This document shows positions 45,232-56,732 of a stretch of 64,000 bases of DNA, in pieces; position 1 is the stretch's first letter, and each line of letters begins with the position of its first letter. The translations under genes and the position numbers were made by a program. The stretch spans positions 94,147,001-94,211,000 of the forward strand of contig NC_072800.1 of assembly GCF_028583425.1 (NCBI RefSeq), given 5' to 3'. This stretch comes from Eublepharis macularius. Its lineage: Eukaryota; Chordata; Lepidosauria; Squamata; Eublepharidae. The notes beneath the pieces were generated by a model, which was not told the origin of the DNA, made no database searches, and was given only the letters and a program-made list of their open reading frames with translations.

Positions 45232-46647
45232 TTTATTTCAAGATCTTAATTTTTTTTCACGTTTTTAAACTTGTTTCTCAAAAAAGGCTGGGGAAAAAAG
45301 TACCAAAAAAAGTGAGCTGAGTAACAGCAAAGGTATAGAAATCACAGCGGGGACAGGAGAGGGAGGGAGGGAAGCAGGGGAGGATCAGGGCCTTTGAATG
45401 CCCCAGGAAGCCCACGGAGCTGGGAGGCCCCGAAAGTGCTGGAAGCGCGGCTTAGTTCCAAGGAGGATGCCTCAGTCATGACCAGCCCACCCACCCCTCC
45501 GGTGCCCCTGCTGGTTGGGGCATGAAAAAAGGGGGTAGGGGTTAGCCTGCACCCATCCTAGCACTGCTGCTGCTGGCCAGGCTGAGTCGCATGCCCTGGA
45601 CAGCACTGCCGAACAAAAAAAGTGGCAAGCCACCGGGAAAATGGGAAAATATCTCTGTATATAGGCATGAAACATGCAAAAATATCATATGACAAGTGTG
45701 TTCAACACATGTACAATAATATTACCATGTATTTATATAATCATGATACATTCAAGAATCTTAATTGTCTGTCTCATATCCCAGTCCAATCTAAACAAGA
45801 GACTCAGCGCCCTGTTCCCATGAATCCTCTAGGAACTAGGCAAATGCTCCAGGTGTGAAAGAAATGGTAAATGCATATTGATTTATGTCCATCATTGTTT
45901 TTTCTTATATAGGTGACACTCAAGATGTTGCATCTAGGACCCCGCTGGAAGCAGCCCAAACTGCAGCCGGCTAGATGGCAGATTTCGTCATCCAGACTTC
46001 CTCAGGGGCTGGAGGATCGCCTCAATGAGTGTGAATGTTTCTCAAGACTCAGAGAGAAAATGACGTGGACACAATGGACAATTAAGATAGACAATTAAGA
46101 TTCTTGAATGTATCATGATTATATAAATACACTGTAATATTATTGTACTTGTATTGAACACTCTTATCATATGATATTTTTGCATGTTTCATGCCTATAT
46201 ACAGAGATATTTTTCCATTTTCCGGGTTGCTTGCCACTTTTTTCGTTCTGCGTATAGACCGGAAATTGCCTTGTTTTTCTGGACAGCACTGCCAGCACAA
46301 AGGGGGAGTCAGCTAAGCTTGCTCCTGTCTGCCATCCAGGGAAGCAGCCCTGTGGGAACTTTCCCAGGAAGTCAAAGGGCCACTTGGCCTCTGGAGGGAG
46401 GGAGAGAGAAATGAGCTCACCCAGGCAATATACAGACAGGGACATACCAAACAACCCACAATTCATCGAGGAAACACTTGGGAGTCATCTTCTTGTGTAT
46501 TATCTTTTTCTGTACAAAATACATCAAAGCATGCTATGAAGTTGGGGAGAAAACAGAACAAACAGTGACAAGAAATGAGACCTGTACAGTGGGGAATGGC
46601 TCTCGTGCTTTGTTTCCTTCGTTCCACCTCTCCGGCCCTGCCCTGCT
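45232..46647 (-). other. Probable CSPG5 3' UTR
   Basis: The sequence after the stop has no convincing AATAAA until 45237-45232, where a run of T on the plus strand gives AATAAA on the minus strand, followed by GT-rich sequence. This would make a 3' UTR of about 1.4 kb containing the inverted-arm retroelement at 45612-46279. The UTR end is inferred; no transcript evidence. Confidence 0.5.
45612..46279 (-). mobile_element. Inverted-arm element with 15-bp target duplication, Penelope-like
   Basis: CTGGACAGCACTGCC occurs at both 45597-45611 and 46280-46294, so the interval is an insertion. Its arms (about 45612-45776 and 46080-46248) are near-perfect inverted copies of roughly 165 bp. Between them, on the minus strand, 46006-45982 reads CTGAGGA, a short stem (GTC..GAC), then GAAA: the conserved core of a hammerhead ribozyme. 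Inverted terminal copies, long target duplications and hammerheads are all known for Penelope-like elements. No coding remnant was seen, so the family is inferred. Confidence 0.6.
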
Positions 46648-46809
46648 TCATGTCAGGTTGTTCTGCAGGCAAGGCACCTCCGGGTCGCCAGGGTCCCCTT
46701 TCCCATTGTCAAGCTTGGGCGACATCGAGTTCTGAATGTTAAAGGATTCCTCTTCCTTGAGGCAGGATTTCAAGGGGTCCTGCAGCTTGTGGGGGGCATT
46801 GGGGTCATC
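46648..46809 (-). CDS. CSPG5: CSPG5 terminal coding exon
   Basis: The acceptor is ccctttag|GAT. It encodes 53 residues from DDPNAPHKLQ to CLQNNLT and a TGA. The EEESFNIQNSMSPKL block and the QNNLT end are diagnostic of CSPG5. Confidence 0.95.
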   Translation of the reverse strand, partial: DDPNAPHKLQDPLKSCLKEEESFNIQNSMSPKLDNGKGDPGDPEVPCLQNNLT

Positions 46810-49800
46810 CTAAAGGGGGAGGGAAGGCAGGGGAGGAGGAAGGGGGCAGGGGGAGAGAACAGGAGTCAGCGTGGAAACCTCCCAAAGAGCATCTGAGCAA
46901 TAGCAGTGAGGTGCAATGGACAGGGTGCTGAACTGGGGCGGGGAGGCCTGGGTTTGAATCCACTCGCTGGCCCTCGGCAAGTATCCATCTCTTAGCCTAA
47001 CCTGCCTCACAGGGTTGTTGTGAGTCTGTGAGGCTGCTGGGAGCAAATTCAACATGTGTAAATGGTCTGCCCTAGAGGGGGGGAGGCCCAAGCATCCTCA
47101 AAGCTGCTCTCCACCATCTTGGGAGATCTGCTTGAGGCCAAACCCTGGATCCCTGCCCCATCTGCAAAGACAATGACGATGTCGGGATCGGCAGCAGAAA
47201 GGGCACCGTGCTATCAGTCCTCGTTCCATAGTGTTTGGGAGGGAGGGCAGATCGGGGGTGGGCAAGCAGCAAGCTCTTATCTTAGGCACTTATCTCAGTG
47301 CCGTGGGGGGGGCATTTCCCCTCCTGCTAAGCAAGCAGCACGCCTCTCGCTTCCATTCCGCTTGCCTCTGAGCAGAGGGCGGGCGTGCGCTTGCGCTTGG
47401 GCCTCATGCTGCCAGGGTTGCATGGCAACAGGAGGGCTGCATGCATGCGGAGTCCGCCTTGTGGACATTTTGCTCCCCCCCCCTTGGGGAGGGAAGGGAG
47501 GATGTCCTGCTTCCGTGCACACCTGAGAATTCTCCTGGTGTACAGAAACGTCTCTTTCCTTCCCTGCTCTGTTTTAGGGCCGCTATTTGCATCACTGCGG
47601 AAAGCACACAGGTTGCCTTTTGTTGCAACTGGCAGCTACGCAAGGCCATCCGTCTGGGGCCTGCCACCGGCCAGGCAGGCACTCCGCCACGGCAGCACAG
47701 CCCACCCTCCCATCTGAATCAGGGCCCCTGTCGCTGCTATCCAACACGGGCAGGGGTTCTGGTCGTGGGCCTTGTAGAATTTCATCTGCACCCTGTAGGT
47801 GGAGACCGATAAAGACGGGCGGGGGGGGGGACACAAAAGCTAAACGAACTAATCAGAAAACAGACCCCCTTAATAATAATAAACAATAACAACTGCGTTT
47901 ATATACCACCGTTCTAAACAGATTCGAGCCCCACTCAGAGCGGTGAACAAGGTTAGTGTCATTATTATCCCCACGATACAGCTGGGGAGCTGGGCTGAGA
48001 GGAGGGGCTGACCCAAGGCCGCCTGCTGAGCTCAGGGCGGTGGCGTGATTTGAACCGGCAGAATGCTGATCCACAACCCAACCACTTCACCACTATGCTA
48101 CAGCAGCTCTCATACTGCATTATCATCCCCCACCTGGGGAGCTGGGCTGAGAGGAGGGGCTTACCCAAGGCCACCTACTGAGCTCATGGCAGTCGTGGGA
48201 GTCGAACCAGCAGAGTGATGATTCACAGCCCAACCACTTCACCACTCTGCTACAGCAGCACTTATCTAAGACTCTAAGAGGGAAATTCAACCCCTGAAGC
48301 CTCAGGTCGGATCCTTTGACCCAACAATCGGAGTAGTCAGAGAGGGCCCTACCACCAGACCCCTCAGGACACTGAATGAGGCCCCACCATCGGAAGCAAG
48401 ATTGGTAGCCAGAAAGAGCAAGGCTTTTCTGGGATGGCCCCTTTTCTCCATGGAAACCTCTTTTGAGAAAGGCCTACTGGCACAGTACTCTTCAGGCATA
48501 TCATAAAACCTCTCACAAGGGCCCGTGGAGAGGGCCAGTTTTCCGGCTTGCTAGTAAAGCTGTCAAGTTTCTGTTGAAATTGGATTTTACGCTAGGTTTT
48601 TATTGCTCATTTTGTTTCGATCTGGTATTTTATCTGTAACTGCTCCGAGGACCTTTGTTTGGCTGAGCTGGAGGTATATCCATGGAGAAAAAGCTGAATA
48701 CATGAAAAGGACAGTCCCCCTCCCATGAAACATTGGCTGGGTCACTCAAAAGGTCTTGGAGATCTGTTCTCTTGCCCCACCGAGTTACTGATGCTCTGAA
48801 CATGCCGTTGCATTCCGAAGCCATCGTCCCACCCTGCAAGCCCACCTCCCTCTGCCCCAGGCAACCCCAAAGAATGGGGGCAACCCAAAGGGAGCATCAG
48901 CCCCATCCTCCCAACTCCCTCATCTGACCTCTGCGCTGCTTCCAGCCAAACAGGTGGCTGAATCACACACACAGACAGACATAGGCTATGGCAGACAAGC
49001 GAGGCGCAGACCCGCATGAGAATGGACACAAGGGGGGATCGAACACGGAGGAGGGAAGCACACGGATCAGACAGGCTCAAAGCAACAGCAGCGCCGGTGG
49101 ACAGGGAAGGCTTCACGGCGTGATGAGCAGCCCCCGCCCCAGCACACCCTGACTCCGTGCGAGTTGCACTTCAGGACACTCGCAATGACAGGAACGAGAC
49201 TCGGCAGGCGCTGAACAGGGAGCTCAGTGGCGTCTGCACAACCAAGAATCAGGAGTCGTCGTCCCAAGAGAAGAACTAGGTTCCCGAGAGAAACGTCCGA
49301 CTAGATCCGCTTGCTGACTCTCTGGCTCAGGCAAGGAGCAGATCTGTGCATGAGAACCACTCGTGGTGGAGCACTGACAAACATCACAACTTCCATGGGC
49401 CCCAGAGATGTCCTTAGGTGGGGCTGGTGGGTGGGTGGGTGGGGGGGAGGCTGCAGAACCTAAAGAAGTGTTCAGCGCTCGTTGCTGGGCCTAGTGAGAG
49501 AGGAGGGAGCCTCACAGCTGCCTGGCAACCACCACCAACAGCAGAGCACGTGGGAAGGAAGGCTGCCCCACACCACCTTTGAACAAGCCTGCGTCCTGCA
49601 ATGCGACCATCAAAGACCGTTAGGGTCTCCTTGGAGCCCTTCTCCTTTTTACAGCTGGCCACCAGCTTAGAGGGGAGCCCTCTAGGGGAGGAGAACTGCA
49701 TACAGATTTGTGTTACCTTCTCTAGGCCCTTGAGATGGGGGGGGGCATATGAAAGGGACCAAACAGCATCACCTGTCACGTGGCCTTGGGCAAATATGCA

Positions 49801-50183
49801 GAGATACAACACACCTCCCACGTGGCTGTGCTCCACCGCAGGTGCTGCGACTGCTACGTGGCTGGCCCTGCCACCGGATCCCTGGGGTCAACACCCAAGG
49901 AGGCCCCTTGCCGGTGGCGGTCTGAGCATTCAGTGAGGCAGGCAGGAGCCGGCGGCAGGGGGCGAAAGGGCTGCAGGGGAGGGGGGGTTGAGGCATGCAG
50001 AAGGGGGAGACGTGAAGAAGACGAGTTACCTGACAGATAATGTTATCATAGTAAGCCAATGCACGGGCATGAGGGGAGAGGTTACCCGGGGTGTCGCAAA
50101 ATTTCCTTACATTTGGGTGGGAGCCCTCGGCAATTGTGGACAGTGAGAAGTTGTCGTTGTGGAGTTCTGACGGAGTTCGGTAT
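46648..50183 (-). CDS. CSPG5: CSPG5 (neuroglycan C), last two coding exons
   Basis: CSPG5 is a neural type I membrane chondroitin sulfate proteoglycan with an EGF-like domain, acting at neurites and synapses. Only its cytoplasmic tail is here: exon 50183-50030 (YRTPSELHNDNFSLSTIAEG.. onward) and terminal exon 46809-46648 (DDPNAPHKLQDPLKSCLK.. to PCLQNNLT, stop). Both closely match remembered mammalian CSPG5, including EESFNIQNSMSPKL. I searched minus-strand readings up to 64000 for the EGF and transmembrane exon and found none, so the rest of the gene is probably outside the window. The gene lies upstream of, and parallel to, ELP6 as in mammals. Confidence 0.95.
46893..47053 (+). repeat. tRNA-derived SINE in CSPG5 intron
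   Basis: GTGCAATGGACAGGGTGCTG, GGGTTTGAATCCACTC and CCTGCCTCACAGGGTTGTTG show head, B box and body. Confidence 0.75.
47868..48264 (-). repeat. Two adjacent tRNA-derived SINE copies
   Basis: A full reversed copy (47868-48111, with AATAATAATAAACAATAA-type tail) is followed by a second partial copy (48112-48264). Both end in CACTATGCTACAGCAG-like heads. Confidence 0.85.
48290..48670 (+). repeat. L2-type LINE 3' fragment
   Basis: GCAAGGCTTTTCTGGGATGG recalls the conserved ..RAFSVMAP block of L2 ORF2, followed by AT-rich tail text. Diverged. Confidence 0.55.
48680..50029. other. CSPG5 intron, no other gene seen
   Basis: Intronic by position between the last two coding exons. G-rich runs occur near 49430-49450; nothing else recognised. 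Confidence 0.5.
50030..50183 (-). CDS. CSPG5: CSPG5 penultimate coding exon with two alternative donors
   Basis: The acceptor is cattggcag|A and the first codon is completed across the intron (probably Lys). The first 24 full codons read YRTPSELHNDNF, then SLSTIAEGSHPN. Right after Asn the sequence is GTAAGG, a good internal donor (exon end 50111). Reading on gives exactly 27 more codons (VRKFCDTPGNL.. to ..YYDNIICQ) before a second donor, gtaact (exon end 50030). Both choices keep frame into the last exon. Mammalian CSPG5 isoforms differ by a 27-residue insertion at this place. Confidence 0.93.
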
Positions 50184-51068
50184 CTGCCAATGGGGAAGAA
50201 GAGACAAAGCAGGAAGAGAAAGAGTGCGATCAGAAACCCCCATAGAAGCACAACAGCGCCAGTCCTATCACAACTTCCTGCAGAGGAGCTGAGAGCGGGA
50301 CCACAAGTGACGCCTGACACAGGTTGGACACTAGTCAGCTTCCCTCAAGTTTTTTTTTTTTAATTTTTTATTGGATTAGAAACATATAATAACAATTATA
50401 ATCACATTCTTTAATTTCTTCTAATTCTAACCCCCTCCCTTCCCCCCCCTATTTGTTGACTTCCAACAGTTTTCCAACCCCCCTATCCACTTTCCCTCTA
50501 CTCCCTTCATACTTATTTTATTTATTTATTATAATATACTTTCAGATTCTTCTAAGCACTATTTCCACTTCCTTTCACATATAGATTGTCATATAAGTTG
50601 TCATATAAATAGAAACCTCTTAATCTATCTTCTTCATTAAAACTACTAACAATATTCATTTTGATAACCTGTGTTTTATCTTACTCCTTCTATTCTCTTC
50701 GATATGGGACAAACAATTTGCCCCCCTTTATACATCAATTCCAATACTGCTATACACATACTTATTATACACACTTATTGTCATTTGCTTAGGCTTCTAT
50801 TCTATATATTGTTCTTTATCTATACATATACCATAAGTCTAACAATTAGACCTATCTTTAAATTTACGTATGTATGTATATATTCACTCTATGTTATGCG
50901 GTTATCTTTCCAAAAAATATAGATTAGTTAATTTCTATCCCAATAATTCTCATAGTATCAACACTATTGCTACTTAATATAATACTTAAAAGTCATATAA
51001 AGTTGCTTAGAATTTTTCCATTAACTCTCCACCCCCTCGGTATAGTCACTTCTCTCCTCCTGTGTACC

Positions 51069-54000
51069 TCAATAGTTTTCAAACTGCCACAGTTCTCCTC
51101 CCACCTCCCATTTTTTCACCAGATATTGTTTCAGCTTTCCCCAGTCCGTGTTAAACTGCCCTGGATCAAGGTCTCTCAATTTTCTTGTCATTTTGTCCAT
51201 CTCCGCCATGTACAGCAATTTGTAAATCCAGTCCTCAATAGTTGGCACTTCTTGTACTTTCCACTTCTGTGCATACAAAAGTCTGGCTGCTGCCGTCATA
51301 TAAAATATCAATGTCCTATGTTGTGCTGGGATGTCTTCCATTCCCAAGTTCAGTAGCAGGAGTTCTGGGTTCTTATTAACTTGAAATTGTAAAATCTCAC
51401 TCATTGCTCTTATTATTTCCCCCCAGTACTGCCTAGCTACCTCGCAAGTCCACCACATGTGATACATTGATCCCTCATGTTTTTTACATTTCCAGCATTT
51501 ATTAGACATATTCGAGTTCCCTAGCGCAATCTTCTTTGGCGTCAGATACCAACGGTAGATCATTTTGTAAATATTCTCTTTAATATTGGTACATGTCGTG
51601 ATTTTCAATGTATGTTTCCACAAGTATTCCCACGCCTCCATTGTTATTTCTTTGTTAAAGTTTATAGCCCACTTCACCATTTGCACTTTTACTATCTCAT
51701 CTTCAGTATACCATTTTAACAACACTTTGTAAACCTTGGAAATTTCCTTTTGGTCTTCTTGTAAAATTACTTTCTCTAATTCTGAGTCCTCCATCCTTAT
51801 CCCTCCCTTCGCACAGTCTGAGTAATAAAGATCTCTGACTTGTCTATATTGAAACCAGTCGTAATTTGGAGACAACTCTTGTTGCGTTCTTATTCTTATT
51901 TTAGAAGATTCTATTTGAGTTATCTCCTTGTACGTTAAACACTGTTGTTCATTGTCGACCGTTCTTGGATCTATTACTTCATATGGAACCACCCAGGAGG
52001 GAATTCCTTCTTGTAGGTATTCTTTATACTTCTTCCAAATTGTGAAGAGGCTTCTCCGAATGTAGTGATGCAGAAACATAGAATCTGCTTTTACTTTGTC
52101 ATACCATAGGTATGCATGCCATCCAAATAATTTTTTGTATCCCTCTTAGGCCAGCAGTTTGCGATTTTTCAACATGATCCAATCCTTCAACCATACCAGA
52201 CAGATTGCATCATAATAAAGTCTCAAGTTGGGCAGTTGCATTCCCCCTCTTTCTTTTGCATCCTGTAACACTTTCATTTTCACTCGAGGCTTCCTGCCTG
52301 CCCACACAAACTCTGATATTTTCCTCTGCCATTTATCAAATTGCTTGGAGTCCCTAATGATTGGTATCGTCTGTAACAGAAACATAACTCTTGGTAACAC
52401 GTTCATCTTAATTACTGCAATTCTTCCCAGCCATGACAAGTTCAGTCTATTCCATTTAATCAAATCATGCTCTATTTGAGTCCATAATTTCTCATAATTA
52501 TTCTTGAATAGATCTATATTTTTTGCAGTCAATTCAATTCCCAAGTACTTCACCTTACTTGTTACCTCGCAATCTGTTATTTCCGTTAATAACTGTTGTT
52601 TTTGTTTGGTCATATTCTTACATAAAATCTTTGATTTCTTTTTGTTTACATAGAAACCTGCCAAGTCTCCAAACTCTTTAATTTTTTCTATTACCTTAGG
52701 CATGTTTTCAATTGGATCTTCCACAATTAACATTATATCATCTGCAAACGCTCTGACCTTATAGGAAAAGTCTTTTATCTTTATACCACGGATTGCATTG
52801 TCTTCTCGAATCTGCATCATCAAAATTTCAAGAACCAAAATAAACAACAATGGGGATAGCGGGCAACCTTGTCTTGTACCCTTTCCAATAATCAGTTTTT
52901 TAGTCAGCTCGTCATTCACCACAATTGCTGCACTCTGGTCTCTATAAATTTCTCTCACTGCTCTTATGAACCTTTCTCCCATTTGTAGCTGTTCCATGGT
53001 GGCAAACATAAAGTCCCAGTTCAAATTGTCAAATGCTTTTTCAGCGTCTACAAAGAAGAAACCAACCTCCTTATCACATCGCCTGTCATAATATTCTATA
53101 GCATTTATAACTGTCCTTAGGTTGTCTCTAATTTGTCTATTTGGTAAAAAGCCTGCTTGTTCTTCTCCAATAGCTTCGGCTAGCCATCCCTTTATTCTCT
53201 CCGCCAAGATCTTTGCAAAAATCTTATAGTCATTATTGAGTAAAGAGATAGGTCTGTAGTTTTTGACATTGGTCAAGTCCTGTCCTTCTTTGGGGATCAA
53301 TGATATATTTGCTTCACTCCAGGTATCTGGGATCCTTTGGTCCCTCAAAACACCATTGATCACCTCTTTTAAAAACGGTACCAGTTCATTGGCCATTGCC
53401 TTGTAAAACTTAGCTGTAAGTCCATCAGGCCCTGGCGCTTTTCCTAAGTTTGTTGACTGTATTGCCTTCCTTATCTCTTCTTCTGTTACTTCGCTGTTTA
53501 GTTTAACTCTCCACTTCTCGGAAATTACTGGAAGCTTCATTTTCTCCAAATATGCGGCTATCGCATCTTTATTCACTTCTTTCTTATCATACAATTTAGC
53601 GTAGAATTTATAAAAGGCTCTGCTAATAGCGACCTGTTCCAAGTGTACTTTATTGTCATCACATATTTTATTTATTATCTTTTTCTCCTTTCTTTTCTTC
53701 AATTACCATGCCAAAAATTTCCCAGGTTTATTCGCCCCTTCAAACGACTTTTGATTCAGTCTTCTAAGATTCCATTCCAGTTCTTTATTGTTCATAGCCG
53801 TCAACTGCTCCTGAAGGATTTTAATATCCTGATATATTTTCTTTTTCCCTGGTCTTTTCTTCAGCTGTATTTCTTTGGCTTTTATTTTTCCCATAATCTC
53901 CTGTCTCTTCTCCTCTTTTTTCCTTCGAAGTCTTCCATTTAAGTCCATTAATACACCTCTGATTACTGCTTTATACGTGTCCCATACCTTATTGGTTGGT

Positions 54001-54824
54001 ACTTCTTGATTCATGTTGTACTGTATGAAGAATTTAGTCTCCCTTCTCAACATTTCCATATTTTCTCCCTCTTGCAACAAATCCTCATTTATTCTCCATC
54101 CTTTTCTCTTAATTCTTTTTCCAAACTTCCACATAATTGGGTTATGATCTGAGCCTACCATAGGCATTATTTCTGCTTCCTTAGTCCAAAGTACTAAGTC
54201 CTTTGAGGCCCAGATCATATCAATATGCGATAAGGTAGAATGTCTTGCAGAGAAAAAGGTATATTGTCTGCTTGTGGGATTCTGCGTTCTCCACACATCT
54301 TCCAACGCTTCCTGTTGCATTAATCCAAAAAAAGTCTTTGGTAATAGTCCTCTTTTCTTTTGTGTAGTGGCTGATTTCTTATCCTGTTCCAAATTCGTAA
54401 CTCCATTGAAGTCTCCTGCAAGTATTATCTGATCATATGAAAGTTCATCTAGTTGCTTCTTTAAATCCTCAAAAAAGCACTCTTTAGCTCCATTAGGCGC
54501 ATATATTCCAATCACCAACACTTTCTTTAAATTCCAAATACATTCCACTGCTATAAATCTGGCTTCCCCATCTCTAATTATCACCTTTGGCTGTAGCTCT
54601 TCTTTTATATATAATACCACTCCCCTTTTTTTCTTTTTTGAGGCCGCTACAAATTCATTGCCCAATTTACTTACTTTAAGGTATTTTACGTCCTGATTTC
54701 TAATATGAGTCTCTTGTAAGCAAACTATATCACATTTCTGTTTTAATAGCCAGTGGAAAATACTTTTTTGCTTATTAGGTGAGTTGAGTCCATTTACATT
54801 CCACGATAAAACTTTGCACTCCAT
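51069..54824 (-). CDS. L1 ORF2p, endonuclease and reverse transcriptase (two stops)
   Basis: About 1,251 codons. The endonuclease shows LSWNVNGLNS, LQETHI, IYAPNG, LAGDFNGV and GSDHNPI. The reverse transcriptase shows GKAPGPDGL, YRPISLLNNDYKI, KGTRQGCPLSPLLF and the catalytic FADDIMLIV (about 52,740). The C-terminus has the cysteine motif CWKCKKHEGSMYHMWWTC. Two in-frame TAA codons (53705-53703 and 52148-52146) interrupt it; no frameshift was seen. Confidence 0.95.
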
Positions 54825-54826
54825 AT

Positions 54827-55608
54827 TCAAAGCCTTGTTGTTGGTAAGTCTTTTTCATTGTCCGTCATGAACCTTTCCATTTCCAATTCAGATCTGATGC
54901 GCTTTCTTACCCCTCCAAATTCAAAAGATATCCCTTCCAGTAATTCCCATCTATATCTTACTTTCATGTCTTTCAAAGTCTGGACTAACACTTTGTATTT
55001 TTTCCGGTCCAAGAGCACCGATCTGGGTAACTCCTTCATGATGATAATTGTCTTGCCATCAACTATCAGTGGATCTTGAAATTGCTTGGTCACTATCATT
55101 TCCCTTACATTCCTTGTCGTAAATTGCACTATCACATCCCTTGGTACCTTTCTCTGGGTCGCAAATCTGGAATTTATTCGGTACACCACATCTAGGAAAG
55201 CCACAACCTCCTCCTCCTCCTTTTCCAGGTATTCAGCTAACACTTCAGTCACCTGTTCTTGTGCTGTCTTTCCTTCTACTTCCGGCAAACCTCGAAACCT
55301 CAGCTGCTTCTCCATGTATTTACTCTCCGCAACTGCCATTCTTCCCCTCATTACTCTCATGTCCGTTCGCTGCGTCTCTGTAAGGTTGTCCATCGCCTTC
55401 TCCACATCGTTAACTTTTGGCTGCGCTGCCTGCAAGTCGGTTTGTATCGTCTCCATTCCCTTTTTTACTTCTGCCAGCTCATTTTTAACTCTTTGACATC
55501 TTTGACTTCTTTCACCAACTCCAATTTTGTTTCTTTAAGCTCCTTTAGCATTTCACAGAATTTTTTGTCCAAGTTCTCTATGGCTGCTTGCCATTCTTTC
55601 TTCGACAT
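54827..55608 (-). CDS. L1 ORF1p (one frameshift)
   Basis: The RNA-binding chaperone of L1. From ATG 55608 (MSKKEWQAAIENLDKKF) a lysine/glutamate-rich coiled coil runs to about 55480, where a one-base change of frame occurs. The reading then continues with METIQTDLQAAQPKVNDVEK, an RRM-like section (LRFRGLPEVEG) and the C-terminal domain (PRDVIVQFTTRNVREMIV, then YRWELLEGISFEF). An upstream in-frame extension to about 55671 lacks an ATG. Stop at 54827. Confidence 0.9.
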
Positions 55609-56732
55609 CGTGGGGCTTGATTTACCTCGCTCCCACGAGTCTGCACGTTTTCTTAGCTCCGTGGCGTCCAAATTGATAATCCTTTTAACTAATTTAAAAG
55701 TCCTGGTCCTTTAAATAAACAAAAATCGCTCCGAAAATCCAAAATGTCGGGCGTCTTTTCTCTATGGTTTCTCTGTACCCTTTTGCAATCCAAGATGCCC
55801 TACTTCCGCCCTTGCTGAAGCCAAAGCCCTTCCCTGTTCAAAAATGGCGATGCCCTTCTTCCTGTCTTCCAGTAGGGGCCGTCTCCTTCTGACGACTCTA
55901 TCACTATTACGTACTTCCTGTTTCCCGACTCTCCGCTGCAGCTCTCGCGATGGTAGCAATTTTCCCACAGCCTGCTATCGATTCTCAACCACAGGTATGA
56001 TAAACAAATGTCCCTTTTCTTAAATTACTTCTTTTTACTTAGTCCTTTTTCCAATCTATTTCTTGCCGGGTTTCCCCCTCCTTATAATAAGTCTGTTGCA
56101 GTTTAAAAAGTCCTTTTAAAACTTCGTTACTCTTAACAGTCCATCCCAATTCAGGAGATAGTGATCTTTACCTTTTCAAACGTCTTTCTGGGTTGTAATC
56201 ACTGCTTCAATCTTAAGTTCTCTTTCCGTTTGTTTTCCCCCTGTTGAAGCTTGGGCACAAAGGTCTTATGCCAGCCGCACTGGCCCCGGGTCTGCCGCAG
56301 AGATCTATGCCGACCTGTCGAAGGGTGGGACCTCAAGGGTCGAGAGAGAGTCCTTAGCGCAGAACCCCCCCTCGCCCGAGATGGACGCGCCCTGAGGTCT
56401 TTGAGTGTTCTTTGCCTGTTCTCCGCCTGAGAGCAGGTGGCCGGGGGCTATTTGTGCCCCTCCGGCCGCTGAAACGGCAGCCCGGTCAGCTCTGCACTTA
56501 GAGCTGTGTTAGACCTCCATGGATCCCAAACCGGAAGTCAGCTTCCCTCAAGTTTTGATGGGAAATGTAGGCGTCCTGGTCTTGCATCTTGGCTCTCTGA
56601 CTGCTGTCCAACGGACTTTTCAACTGTCACTTGTCCAACATTCCGCCAAGCTGCCTACATTTCCCACCAAAATTTGAGGGAAGCTGGCAAGTGTCCAACC
56701 TGTGTCAGGTGTCACTTGTGGTCCCGCTCTGA

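Larger units (their letters stand above)
50354..56535 (-). mobile_element. Full-length L1 LINE
   Basis: A 6.2-kb L1 flanked by a 21-bp perfect duplication (50333-50353 and 56536-56556, starting AGTCAGCTTCCCTCAAG). It has a GC-rich 5' UTR, ORF1, ORF2 starting 2 nt after the ORF1 stop, an AT-rich 3' UTR, AATAAA and a poly(A) tail (poly-T at 50350-50362). ORF1 carries one frameshift and ORF2 two in-frame stops, so it is inactive but young. It lies in sense orientation within a CSPG5 intron. Confidence 0.97.
50290..56732. mobile_element. Foldback DNA transposon split by an L1
   Basis: The left piece (50290-50353) begins GAGAGCGGGACCACAAGTGA. The right piece (56536-56732) ends with its inverted copy; the arms match for about 85 bp at high identity, across ACACAGGTTGGACAC and GGGAAATGTAGGC. 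This is a long-armed MITE of about 240 bp into which the L1 inserted. CAGAGCGGG termini suggest hAT, but a clean 8-bp duplication was not seen. Confidence 0.82.

Noticed and set aside
54858-55714. Plus-strand readings inside the L1
   Set aside because: Antisense shadows of L1 ORF1.
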